Positions 42,361 to 52,660 of a stretch of 64,000 bases of DNA are shown one piece after another; position 1 is the first letter of the stretch, and every line of letters starts with the position of its first letter. The DNA comes from Pectinophora gossypiella (Eukaryota > Arthropoda > Insecta > Lepidoptera > Gelechiidae). The stretch is taken from assembly GCF_024362695.1 (NCBI RefSeq), contig NC_065419.1:1240678-1304677 (forward strand). Direction: 5' to 3'. The translations under genes and the position numbers were made by a program. Under the pieces are notes generated by a model. That model searched no databases and was not told the origin of the DNA. It was given only the letters and a program-made list of their open reading frames with translations.

Positions 42361-42876
42361 GCACTAAAAGTTTTTATAAATAACATAACATGGGAATGCA
42401 TGACTTAATAAGGTCGGTTATTGACCTTATAACCCACATGAAAGAAGCTATCAGATGGTATGGCTAGCCATTCCATATATGAATCTCTGTGGTTTCCACC
42501 GCCGCGCACGGTCGCCATTTTGATTGTCTTTTTGGCGCCAAAAATAGTCCCCAGTGTGCGCTCCCTCGCAACACTGATTTAAATGTACTTTACTCTGTCG
42601 GATGTTGTGTTTAGACGATAGATGGGAATTAAGGGTCTGCTTAGGACCGTTAAGGCGAAATAAGATTGCCCTTTTGGGGGCTTCCGTGATATGCTTGTAC
42701 AGTTTCCCTTAGCCGTAGCCATACATAAATGTATTATTACGTCTGTAATTAATCTGTTAAGGGACGTATAAGGCACTCAGAAAATTACATTAAGATTTTG
42801 TATAAGTAAAAGTGGCAATAAAGGAAATTGATACTATACTTATCAACAAAACAAATCTCATCAGGTACAAACCTGG

Positions 42877-42935
42877 AATTCTATAGTCTCTGCTTACCCC
42901 GGTGGGAAATAGGCGTGATTTTATGTATATATGTA
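42877..42935 (-). repeat. Rep-I fragment
   Basis: TATAGTCTCTGCTTACCCCG and GGGAAATAGGCGTGATTTTA. Confidence 0.65.
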
Positions 42936-42960
42936 TGTACGTTTATGTTTATTTTTTCTA

Positions 42961-43152
42961 AAAAGAACGTCTTGTGCCGAGGTTTTTCTTGCAGCTTCAT
43001 TTCCCCGGCTATACAGGTTGTGACTTCTCACAACCGCCTAAAACCACTGCAGCTTCCTGCAGTGGTTTTAGGCGGATGAGACGTTCGTTATGTAAAAATT
43101 GACGATTCAAAGTGTAACTATGTTGCCTACTGAATAAAGATGTTTGAATTTG
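42961..43152 (+). repeat. Jockey-like LINE 3' untranslated end with two hairpins
   Basis: CTTGTGCCGAGGTTTTTCTT, GATGAGACGTTCGTTATG and AATAAAGATGTTTGAATTTG match the 3' end of the LINE at 56895-57136. Unlike that copy it carries two adjoining perfect hairpins, 43016-43035 and 43034-43075, each with the loop CTTC. Confidence 0.78.
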
Positions 43153-43639
43153 TACATCTCATAAAATAAAAATCGATACACTTCCGAATTTTTGATCAAC
43201 AAAACACGAGTTTAATTTTTGTTTAAAGTTTGTTTTTTCCTAACATGCGTGTCGCTTATTTTGACAAAACGACATGAATATATCGTCAGAATCGATAAAA
43301 TGACCGTGACAAAAGTTTATCACGTTGCGCACGTTAACCCTACTGGTATCTCATTGGTTGCTCAACCACGAATGTCCACCGTATACATTATATTAGTGGC
43401 GTGACCGTGATGGTGCTACCATGGTGTCCTACTGAGATATCGACCTTAAACATAGAAGCAATATGTAAAAAAAAAAAAATTGTTTCCTTTTACAAAGTTA
43501 CTAACTAAATTGCTGGGGTCTCCTTTTAAGCAAAGTATGCCTGCGCCAGGAGATCTCGCTTTTTTACATTATTTAAAGGTGCTAAAGTAATTAGTACGAG
43601 TATAGTAGGTAAGTATTTTTGAGTAGTTGTGGGTGTAAA
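43153..43639. other. No recognised feature
   Basis: No frame or family recognised. Confidence 0.3.
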
Positions 43640-43725
43640 TGTGTTTGTGTGCGTGTGTGTGTGTGTGTGTGCGCGTGCGTGCGTGCGTGCGTGCGTGCGT
43701 GTGTGTGTGTGACTATGTGTGTATG
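43640..43725. repeat. (TG)n/(TGCG)n microsatellite
   Basis: Alternating purine-pyrimidine run of TGTG and TGCG blocks. The His/Thr-rich frame on the opposite strand is an artefact of it. Confidence 0.9.
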
Positions 43726-44060
43726 TAAATAAGTATCCTCAGCATTTGAACAGATTTCTATCCCAGTTAACCCTAACACAAGGCTCTTTTTTCTCGCTCT
43801 GTGTGTATAATCTTTGTTTTCATAATGACGACGAAATCTGACCTTATAATGGTCGATAACCGACGTCCAGTCAAAACATCTTGTAGTTATACGAGTAATA
43901 ACATAGAACAATAACAATTATCGAACAATCGTCCATTATGACACTTTCGAAAGCTGAGGTATTTGGGTTATTGAAAATAATACGCTTATGCATAATCTAC
44001 GCGTATATAAACTCACCATATATATATATATGTGTGTGTACGAATGAAGTAAAATAAAAA

Positions 44061-44180
44061 GGGTTACAAGGCACATCGAAGCAATTCATCAGAAATAGCA
44101 ATATTGCTATTTGACATTTGTTTACATTGCGCACTTACTTTTATATGCGCAAATGTTAAATTGCTTTTTTTAACCCCCCC
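44061..44180. repeat. MITE2, right arm deleted
   Basis: GGCACATCGAAGCAATTCAT and GCGCACTTACTTTTATATGC match MITE2; the copy ends early at TTTTTTTAACCCCCCC. Confidence 0.75.
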
Positions 44181-45679
44181 GAGTAACATTCCGCCACACG
44201 TATAGAACGGTAACTCTCCCCGCACCAATACGTATCGAGCGCTGACCTTACCCCTCTGTGTTACTTTAGTTATAACTGGCCATAAACCGCTAAGGAGTAG
44301 AAATAAGTTATTTGTATGAAATTTCCGGGGTGTGACTACAACGCATTTTTATGAACGAAGCCTTAATGCGACTGTTTGTGTGAATGTAGTATTTCTTGAC
44401 TAAGTATAATATTATAAATTTATAATAATAGATTTTCCATTATCAAATAATTCATTTGACATCAGGGTAGCTTAGTGCGAAAGAGACAACAGGAATACGG
44501 ACTACTTTGACAGCTGTCATCTGCAGCATACTACAACAAGGTTAGAGTTTTCGCAACCGCTCGGCAATGTGAATAGGGGTTTTAGCAATAGGCAACAAAG
44601 TAGAGGAATCACTGACGTTCCACGGAAACTATAAAACATGCAAGCTCGGATGTTTACGAGATGTCGAATGTTTGGAAATAAACATGCTTCTGTTTGTTTG
44701 TTGGACAGTTTGTTTTGTATCTGCATGTTTGGGCGTGCGCGATGCTCGCGGAAACATTTTTGGACAAGTATGAACGGCTGGATAGGATTTTTTACTATAG
44801 GTTTTTTTACGACATCATCAAACAACTGAATTCGACTTTATGAGTTTTAATTCATGTTTGTCTACGATCCAAAACTCATGTGAATTAAAACTCATGTTTT
44901 AATAGGCCGTGATATCACGGGGTTCCAGGATTTGTGCCCGGCTACAGGCTCGCCTCGGGTAAGTCCGTCGTAGTCGGCCATAGTTTTTTTAGACCTTATA
45001 GTCGTCATTAACACCAGTATCTATCGAAGGGGTAGGAAAAGTGTACACTTTGAATGTTGGTACCAACATTCATCGCTTGATGAACTAAGTGCCCATACCT
45101 CACCGAGCATTCTGTTAGATCAACTTGTTTATAAAGTACTTTAAATACTGTCTCTAGTCATTAAAACCATTATCCTAGTCAATCTCAACAGAACACTCAT
45201 CGTAAAACTCTATTACTTTGACCGATTTTCCCAATAAACGATGGCGATGAATTTGCAAAACCTACAAAGTTAACTATGCCCGTATTCCAACTCCTAACTG
45301 CTGAAAACCCACTCTTATATCAACGAAAATAAGATATTTTGTAACTGTGACTTGTACTTTCGAGGTCCTTTTGGTGATTTGGGAAATTTGAATATAAATT
45401 TGGGATTTTAGTCACGTGTTCAAGAGGTCAGTGATAAATGAAAAGTGACTCCGTTCAGATCGTATCCCAGAAATGTGTGGTAGGCAATCGATATAAATGA
45501 AACCATTTATATGCAGCGGGCGACACTTTTAGTAATATTCTGCGATATACTGGGGCAATTAAAAAATATTGAAGGGTACGGCCAGGAATCAATTTTTATA
45601 TTGTTTACGAAAGAATTCGGGGAAAATTACTTCAATGAATTCTCTTGGGTTTTTCTATCATGAATATTTAAGGCCTAAC
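44181..45679. other. No gene; assorted repeat scraps
   Basis: 44305-44345 resembles the minisatellite edge. 44825-44900 holds GAATTCGACTTTATGAGTTT, also near 48890, and a reversed CTCATGTGAATTAAAACTC. 45095-45125 is a SINE-E scrap. No reading frame of note. Confidence 0.4.
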
Positions 45680-45880
45680 ATTCTTGATTCATGAAAGTCT
45701 GTCTGTTACCTTTTCACAGTTAGACCACTTAACCGATTTAGATGAAATTCAGTCTGGTGATAGTTTGATATCCCCTAAAAGGAACGTAAATCCACGCGAA
45801 CGGAGTTGCGGGCGGAAAGTTAGTACTGTTACATTAGGAGGTTGTTTAGTAAATTATTTCGATAAACTCTAAATTAAATT
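45680..45880 (+). mobile_element. Possible Helitron-like repeat
   Basis: GTCTGTCTGTTACCTTTTCA, CCGATTTAGATGAAATTC and the hairpin-like end CGCGAACGGAGTTGCGGG, then GGAAAGTTAGT. This layout is common in lepidopteran non-autonomous Helitrons (from memory). The terminal CTRR is degraded here. Confidence 0.4.
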
Positions 45881-46180
45881 TTGGTCAGCGTCTACGCATC
45901 CGACCTCAAAATAACATTCCCTAAACAAACAACTTTAAATGATCAATGGAGATCTCCCTAATTTATAATTCAGTGGTTTGGAAATGTACCAATTTGAGCA
46001 AATCCGATAAACCGCAAATAGTGGAAGCTCAATCTATAACCAAAGGAATGAGTCCGGTCCGCAGCTCGGCCTCCCTCCATTCACTCAATGACCAAACGGC
46101 CAATGGGCGCAACTGGCATATTTTCGCCGACACAGACTTAAAATGATGGCCTTCAACATCAGGTTTAATTATGTAATGTT

Positions 46181-46440
46181 GCTTCTATTTTCTTAACGTC
46201 TCTCGGCAGTCGTCCCATGTCTGTATATAAACGAACGCTAACATTTATCGAATCGTGTATCAGAATTTGAATTTAGAAGTTTTGATTCCCGCGTGATCAA
46301 AACAATAATAAAGTAATTAGTTCCGAATTCAAATTCTGATACACGAATATTAGAATTTGAATTCAGAAATTTTGGTACCCGCGTGATCAAAACAATAATA
46401 AAGTACTTAGTTCCGAATTCAAATTGTGATCCACTACAAA
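46181..46440. repeat. Foldback repeat pair, paralogue of 47.6 kb
   Basis: CGTGTATCAGAATTTGAATT is mirrored by AATTCAAATTCTGATACACG at 46334-46353. A second partial unit with the interior CCCGCGTGATCAAAACAATA follows directly. The leader GCTTCTATTTTCTTAACG also starts the 47.58-kb locus. Confidence 0.65.
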
Positions 46441-46965
46441 TATATAATTGATGAACATGGAAAATAGCATTCGGTAAATTAGTTTACGTATTAAATTAAA
46501 TCCTTTTAAAAATCCTTGTAGAGGCACAATCCCCCCGAAGACACAGTTCATATTGAAATCCCAGGAAGAAAAATAAAATGACTTCGCCCAAATACCCGAA
46601 TAGATAATCCACATCCTAACGACGATTCCGGAGTAATTACATGCAGGTGAATGCATTCTTTATTTTTCTTGTCTCTTCAGTAGAGATACGTACCTATTTC
46701 TTGGCTCAATCAATATAAATCAAAAGTGTAATAACAGAGAATACTGTGCTTTCTGGACATTTTATATCAATGTTTCGAGAACAAAAGGCTCGACACAATA
46801 TGGCCGTCATCCCAAATCCACGGAACACAAGATTACATTTTTGTTGAAGCTGTGAAATGTAAATGTAGACCGCAATTCCCTTGTAATTACTCCCCATCTT
46901 TTATTAATTTTTATCTTTTGACAAAAGGACCTTTTAAGTCCGGTTGATTTGAGTGACTTCAATAA

Positions 46966-47103
46966 AATAACATAACATAACATAACATAACAAATACTTT
47001 ATTGCACAAACAGGAAAAAACAAAAAACAAAACAAAAGAGAAATAGAATTAGTACAATAGGCGGCCTTATTGCTAAGTAGCAATCTCTTCCAGGCAACCT
47101 TAA
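46966..47103 (-). repeat. Rep-T copy with (ATAAC)n tail
   Basis: Starts with AACATAACATAACATAAC, then AATACTTTATTGCACAAAC and GCGGCCTTATTGCTAAGTAG. The tail repeat differs from the (ATTG)n of two other copies. Confidence 0.7.
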
Positions 47104-47167
47104 CCTAAAATGTTATTATACAACGGCCATATCTCACTAGGACACAATAACTCCAATAAAATTCATG

Positions 47168-47250
47168 CAGGGGCCTTTGGCGGCTCAATAGTAACCCTGA
47201 TACCTGGTGAGGTCGGTCATTGACCTTACAACCCACACGAGAGAAGACCA
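47168..47250 (+). repeat. SINE-B 3' scrap
   Basis: GCAGGGGCCTTTGGCGGCTC and CAACCCACACGAGAGAAGA. Confidence 0.7.
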
Positions 47251-47583
47251 TAACGGTTTAACATCTCATCTTAGAACTTTAAATATCAAGTGTAACTGCG
47301 AATTGTCTTCCGGTAAAGTGTGACTCTGTCTACCCTGATATAGATTACCGGCATGTATTACCTTCGTAGTAAGTATTGATGTGGGAAAATACACACTGGC
47401 TAGGTTTCCACTCAGTGCGTATAATGATTCATCATTACTATTTAATGAAGAAGCGAATCGTTCCGTGCGTTCTGGTGTAATATTGACAACATAGTGTTAA
47501 ATTATAACCCGCTATGCACATTATCTATTAATTTGAACCCTTAGTAGCCTGTTGTTTTTTGCATGGAGAAACCTATAGAAAAG

Positions 47584-47975
47584 TGCTTCTATTTTCTTAA
47601 TGATCCTTGGCAATCTTCGCATATCCGAAAACAAAGGAATGCTAATTTCCATGTTCATCAATTATTAGATTTATCTTGTATCAGAATTTGAATTCAAAAC
47701 TAAGTACTTTATTGTCGCATTTCCGAATACAAACGAATGCTAATTTCCATGTTCATCAATTACTAGATTTATCTTGTATCAGAATTTGAATTCAAAACTA
47801 AGTACTTTATTGTCGCATTTCCGAATACAAACGAATGCTTATTTCCATGTTCATCAATTATTATTAGCTTTATCATGTATCAGAATTTGAATTCAGAACT
47901 AAATCCGTTATTTTTGTTTTATTTTTATTCCCGCGTGAACAATGCAACAATAAAGTAAGTTGTTCTGAATAATTG
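47584..47975. repeat. 98-bp tandem repeat, three units, within the foldback family
   Basis: GCTAATTTCCATGTTCATCA begins at 47641 and 47739, and as GCTTATTTCC at 47837, an exact 98-bp period. Each unit contains GTATCAGAATTTGAATTCA; the first two also share ACTAAGTACTTTATTG. The last unit runs into CCCGCGTGAACAA, matching the interior at 46.3 kb. Confidence 0.8.
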
Positions 47976-48179
47976 GATAGTTTCTTACAAAGATAGATTA
48001 TGAAATAAAGACAGATCTAAAGGTGACAATAACGTTTTCTTTATGTATTTTAATGTTAAAATGTATGTTTTCTATGACGTCATAGGTTGCTTTTTCATAC
48101 AAACACTTTTAGTAAAAAGTAACTGATTTGACTCGTTGGAAACTTTTGTATTTTGCAAACGTAAAAGTAGATAATATTT

Positions 48180-48232
48180 AGGGTTCCGTGGCATAGGAAC
48201 CAACCACCATGTTTCCTATGCCACGGAACCCT
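48180..48232. repeat. Perfect 20-bp hairpin
   Basis: AGGGTTCCGTGGCATAGGAA is followed after a 13-base loop by its exact complement, ending at 48232. It looks like a short foldback element; a small-RNA hairpin cannot be excluded but has no support. Confidence 0.7.
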
Positions 48233-48484
48233 TAGGTTCCGAACCCAATTTGGAAACGCCGTTCTAGATAACTTCCTAACTTACTTGGTCGTTGGAATCC
48301 CGGGCCTTGCAAAAGACAGGTTCTAACTTAAACCTTATCAAGTAACATTTCATCAAGTTAAGAGTTGGTTAGAGTTGTTACTACATAGTTAGGAGCACTT
48401 ATGTTAATGGGTGTAGATTGTATATCAAAGGGCCTTAAAGGTAGAGGTGTCACTAAATGTATTGGTAGTATGGTGTAATGTATA

Positions 48485-48713
48485 CAGGGTGTTAGTGACA
48501 TCGTAACGAATACTCAGAGGGATGATTCAGACCATGATTCTGAGTTAATATCAAGTGGAATTTTCCGTCGCAAAATTCATGTTATTTTTTTAGTTTTTTT
48601 TAAATTATTTTCAATTCTATACTTTTGCGATCGAAAATTCCACTTGATATTAACTCAGAATAATCCGCTGAATCATCCCTCTCAGTATTCGTTACGATGT
48701 CACTTACACCCCA
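48485..48713. repeat. MITE1, near-palindromic complete copy
   Basis: The left begins CAGGGTGTTAGTGACATCGT after TA. The right mirrors it, ending GTCACTTACACCCCA next to TA. Arms of about 100 bp pair almost throughout. Confidence 0.87.
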
Positions 48714-48746
48714 TACAAGTACATACAGTAGCCATACAAGTAGGTA

Positions 48747-48839
48747 TGGGTGTTAGGGACCCTGTAACGAATACTGAAGGGGATGATTCAGATCATGATC
48801 ATCCCTCAAAGTTTTCGTTACGATGTCACTAACACCCTG
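48747..48839. repeat. MITE1, internally deleted
   Basis: GGGTGTTAGGGACCCTGTAA runs after about 60 bp straight into the right arm, ending GATGTCACTAACACCCTG. The AATTCC arms and centre are lost. Confidence 0.8.
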
Positions 48840-49600
48840 TATACCTAGTGACATCTTGACAAGTACCACGGGATGGAATCTCTAAATTAGAATTCGACTT
48901 TATGAGTTTGAATTCATGTTTGGATTATAACAGGGGTTCCCAATCTTTTTCAAACTGGGGCGCAGTTACAAGTTTAATATTTTGTAACGGCGCATTGCCC
49001 TAGCCAAATTGTTAGGTTAGGTTACTTCGAGGGTGATAGGAAAACGCGCGCGACGATGGTACGTACCTTCCGTCGTTGTAAATTTAAAATCACGGTCGAA
49101 AATGAGTGACACGACGCTATATTATTTACCGATGCGAGCGCTCAAATAGGTACCGGCGAATATTTGTGGTTTTGGATAATGATAGTGGATAGCTCATAAA
49201 ACACTGTTTCTGTGATAAAGTCACATAAACTCTTTATTTTTCACTTTCCTTCCACCGACTGTAATTGGAATACCATTGTATTTAAGTTTATAAATTATGT
49301 AATACAAAGTGGATTTAAAAAAAGAAAGGAAAACATGAAACAGTAGGACTGGTAAGGGCCCTGTGCTGGGAGGTTTTCTGGCCACGTCTTTCCCTCAGCA
49401 TTACAGATTCCGATGTGGTAGTAGTTTTACAGCTAGTTACATAATATTATGTAATTACATTTTTGACGTTAAAAAGCGCTAACTTTGTAAGCCACTTTTG
49501 AAAAATAAATATTTTTGAATTTTTTTGAATAGACCTCTTTACTTTCTACGGCGCACACTTTGGGAACCCCTGGATTATAATAATTGATATCATGTGGTTT
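48840..49600. other. No gene recognised
   Basis: Contains GAATTCGACTTTATGAGTTT as at 44.8 kb. The start and end of 48942-49572 share CCCAATCTTTTTC and its near complement (GGGAACCCCTGG), hinting at a 630-bp element with inverted ends, unproven. Confidence 0.35.
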
Positions 49601-49631
49601 CCAGGATTTGTGTCAAAGGCAAATGTTAATA

Positions 49632-49740
49632 GCAAAGGCGCCCCCTATTGCATAGGACTACATAGCTGGCGAGGAGTGGGTATGTATAGGTACTATACTA
49701 TACCTACACCTCTGCCTGCCCCGTTGGGGATATAGGCATG
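49632..49740 (-). repeat. Rep-J copy
   Basis: CATAGCTGGCGAGGAGTGGG, CACCTCTGCCTGCCCCGTTG and GGATATAGGCATGAT. Plus-strand copies lie at 54.8, 56.7 and 60.4 kb. Confidence 0.6.
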
Positions 49741-49741
49741 A

Positions 49742-50040
49742 TCTTCTATGTGAGGTGGATTACCAACCCCATCAACTCTGGTGTCAGGGTTACTATTGAG
49801 CCGCCAAAGGCTCATGTAACGACTACTTACATCAGTAAGTAGTAACCGGGACCAACGGCCTTAAAGTGCCTTTCGAAGCACGGATCGTCTAACTTTTGGA
49901 CAATCATGATCAGCCTGTAATGTCCTTACCAAACTAGGGATCACAAAGTGATTTTTGTGATATGTCTCCACCGGAATTCGAACCCGGGACCTCCGGATCG
50001 TGAGCCCAACGCTCAAGCACTGGACCACAGAAGTCGTTAT
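49742..50040 (-). mobile_element. SINE-B, near full length
   Basis: Runs from GTGAGGTGGATTACCAAC to the head complement (GAACCCGGGACCTCCGGATC and CACTGGACCACAGAAG). The (GAA)n tail is lost and no TSD is clear. Confidence 0.82.
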
Positions 50041-50049
50041 GATGCTATA

Positions 50050-50260
50050 TTATTATGATATAACTGTCATTTTCTTAAAAGAAAGTCACTGATGATTGAC
50101 AGCTGTTAATTTAAAAATGAATGAGCGAATAAAATAATGATGCCGTCGAATCAAATAGGCATCTCGGTGGTGTGCAACCCGTGGGACGTGTGATGTCAAC
50201 ATAATTCTGTCAGGTAATATGACGACGTTAAAATTTTGAAAGAGTTGTTTAACATTATAC
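50050..50260. repeat. MITE3, right arm missing
   Basis: ACTGTCATTTTCTTAAAAG and CGAATCAAATAGGCATCTCG match MITE3; the copy fades after the interior. Confidence 0.6.
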
Positions 50261-50452
50261 TTCACATACTTGCGAAACTTATTTTTTGTTTTCCTTCACC
50301 AATCACCACTGAGCACGTGTGAAATAATTTATGTTCCAAACATGAAATCTAGAATCCATTTGATTCGGTTTAGACCCGGGATTCAAACTTGCGATCTCAA
50401 TGTGAGAGTTAAGCGTTCTTCCAAATGAATTACCAGGACTCTTATTTAGTAC

Positions 50453-50535
50453 CTACTTGCGCAGGACCGATCGTCGAGAAGATCCTTGGGGGAGGCCTAT
50501 GCCCAGCAGTGGGCGTCATACGGCTGATGATGATG
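50453..50535 (+). pseudogene. Last 25 codons of an RTE-like LINE and its (GAT)n tail
   Basis: The frame reads AQDRSSRRSLGEAYAQQWAS, then Y-G and a stop at 50525-50527, followed by TGATGATGATG. It is the same subfamily as 38.0 kb (AQDRSS is shared) but keeps the canonical end. Extremely short 5'-truncated copy. Confidence 0.78.
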
Positions 50536-50620
50536 CTCTCTTCTTCTTATCGTGTGGGTTGTGAGGTAGAATACCAACCTCATCAACCCTGGTGTCAGGG
50601 TTATAATTAAGCCAGGGTTA
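50536..50620 (-). repeat. SINE-B 3' scrap
   Basis: CTTCTTATCGTGTGGGTTGT and CATCAACCCTGGTGTCAGGG, directly after the LINE tail. Confidence 0.7.
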
Positions 50621-51125
50621 TGATGATGCTGATTTTAAAGTTCATTAGGTATTTACCTATTAAAGTTATAGTTTTCTTACATCACAGAAACAAAAACAAC
50701 AAAAATAGACAAAAGTCTGTCCGTTGACCTTATAACTACCAAAAATAGATCTTCTCAAACTACAAAGTGGCAGTTAACTTTAACGTAAACAGTTAACTTT
50801 GAACTCAGTCCATCGGCTGTTTTCTTTTGATGATGTTTACATCTGTCGGTTAGACAAGTGAACTAAGTTACGACAGCGTTAGGTTAAAAATGAAGTGTTA
50901 GTTATATGGTTTAGAAGGTAAGGTTTAAAGTGTATACTTTGTGGTAAATCAGTATATTTTTATTTTATTTATTTATTTCTAACTGAAAATCTGATACTGC
51001 TGTATACTGCTAATCTGATACTGATTCGGAAGAATCTGTATGTGTTTTCAGAATTATTTTCGAAATGCATTTCGAATCAGGGCCTATTTCGTGGTTAAAG
51101 CGGTCATTATACCGCACATACACAC
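50621..51125. other. No recognised feature
   Basis: No frame or family recognised. Confidence 0.3.
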
Positions 51126-51236
51126 ATCATCAGCCCATTAACGTCCCCACTGCTGGGGCACGGGCCTTCCCTATAGTTGGATAGGGAGATCGGGCCTTAA
51201 ACCATCACGCGGGCCCAGTGCGGATTGACGGTTATT
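51126..51236 (-). repeat. SINE-A, 3' part only
   Basis: CATCATCAGCCCATTAACGT to CGGATTGACGGTTATT; the core and head are absent. It abuts a second SINE-A in the same orientation and keeps the unoccupied CCCTATAGTTGG site. Confidence 0.85.
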
Positions 51237-51802
51237 CATCACCAGCCCATTAACGTCCCCACTGCTGAGGAACGGGCCTTCCCTATACAGGGTGTTAGTG
51301 ACATCGTAACGAAAACTTTGAGGGGTGGTTCAGGCCATGATTCTGAGTTGATATCAAGTAGAAATTTCCGTTGCAAAAGTATGGATTGGAAAATAATTAA
51401 AAAGAAAAGAAAAATTTTCGCAAAAGTATAGAATTGAAAATAATTTAAAAAAAACTAAAAAAAAATCATGAATTTTGCGACGGAAAATTCCACTTGATTT
51501 TAACTCAGAATCATGGTCTGAATCAACCCCCTCGGTATTCGTTACGATGTCACTAACACCCAGTAGATGGATAGGAGAAGGGGCCTTAAACCATCACGCG
51601 GGCCCAGTGCGGATTGATGGTTATTTACGACTGCTAATGCAGCCGGGAGCAACGGCTTAACGTGCCTTCCGAAGCACGGAGGAGCTCGAAATGAAAACTT
51701 TTTGTTTGTGGTCACCCATTCTATGACCGGCCTTTGCGAAAGTTGCTTAACTTCAACAATCGCAGATCGAGCGCGTTTACCGCTGCGCCACCGAGCTCCT
51801 CA
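51237..51802 (-). mobile_element. SINE-A, full length but split by MITE1
   Basis: The 3' tail lies at 51237-51287. The rest (GGGCCTTAAACCATCACGCG to the head complement GCGCCACCGAGCTCCTC) lies at 51564-51802. All modules are present: tail, core complement, 5S-like part and tRNA-like start. Confidence 0.88.
51288..51563. mobile_element. MITE1 inserted in SINE-A at TA
   Basis: Begins CAGGGTGTTAGTGACATCGT and ends GATGTCACTAACACCCAG, flanked by TA at 51286-51287 and 51564-51565. The centre holds A-rich sequence, AAAATAATTTAAAAAAAACT. Confidence 0.88.
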
Positions 51803-52086
51803 CTATAATAATCGTACCGTACATAAACATGAAAGTTTTTCTAACTAGGCCAAGTAGCTATTAAAACAACTTAACACAACAACGTAATACCTTATTTATC
51901 ACTTATTTTAATCAGTATTACTTGATATATAATTCAATAGTTAACAGTAAAGATCGTGACAGCGGCCATAGTTAATTCAATTCGCTTGTAGGATCGTGAT
52001 CGAGTTGACAATAGATCTTTGTAAAGTATTGAGTTATAGTGTTTATTGTATAATAGCTACGATTATTGTAGTAATAATTATAAAAA

Positions 52087-52560
52087 GTGCCTCTGTGGTC
52101 CAGTGGTTGAGCGTTGAGCTCACGACCCGGAGGTCCCGGGTTCGAATCCCGGTGAGGACATATCACAAAAATCACTTTGTGATCCCTAGTTTGGTTAGGA
52201 CATTACAGGCTGATTACCCGATTGTCTGAAAGTAAGATGATCCGCTTCGAAAGGCACGTTAAGTCGGTGGTCCCGGTTACTACTTACTGATTGTAAATGA
52301 GTAATCGTTAGGTACAGTCATGAGCAATATAATGTACCCACTTTAGGACTCTGTCGCACTAACATACTATTTGACATTTAGTGAGAACAGTTCAATTTGT
52401 CAAAAAAGTTAATGTGACATGGTACCAAAGTGTAAACATATTAATGCTCGTGACCGTACATGAGCCATGTCAGGGGCCTTTGGCGGATCAATAATAACCC
52501 TGACACCAGGGTTGATAAGGTTGGTATTTCACCTCACAACCCTCACGATAGAAGATGAAG
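52087..52560 (+). mobile_element. SINE-B with 10-bp TSD, split by MITE4
   Basis: The head GCCTCTGTGGTCCAGTGGTT with B box GGTTCGAATCCCGG is followed by core and 3' end. TSD ATTATAAAAA at 52077-52086 and 52561-52570. The body is interrupted between GTAATCGTTA and CATGAGCCATG. Confidence 0.87.
52315..52456. mobile_element. MITE4, 142 bp, TA target
   Basis: CAGTCATGAGCAATATAATG at the left is mirrored by ACATATTAATGCTCGTGACCG at the right with several mismatches. TA lies at 52313-52314 and 52457-52458. Confidence 0.75.
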
Positions 52561-52587
52561 ATTATAAAAATAAATATATTATCATCG

Positions 52588-52660
52588 TCTCACCTAGCGT
52601 CATCACGTTTTCACAGGGTCCAGTTATACCTAACTTGAAGATTTGACAGGTCCGGTTTTT
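52588..52660 (-). repeat. SINE-G 3' end
   Basis: GTCTCACCTAGCGTCATCAC, TTCACAGGGTCCAGTTATAC and TTTGACAGGTCCGG. Confidence 0.7.

Noticed and set aside
43591..43917. His/Thr/Ala-rich frame of 108 codons
   Set aside because: Mostly translation of a (TG)n/(TGCG)n microsatellite.
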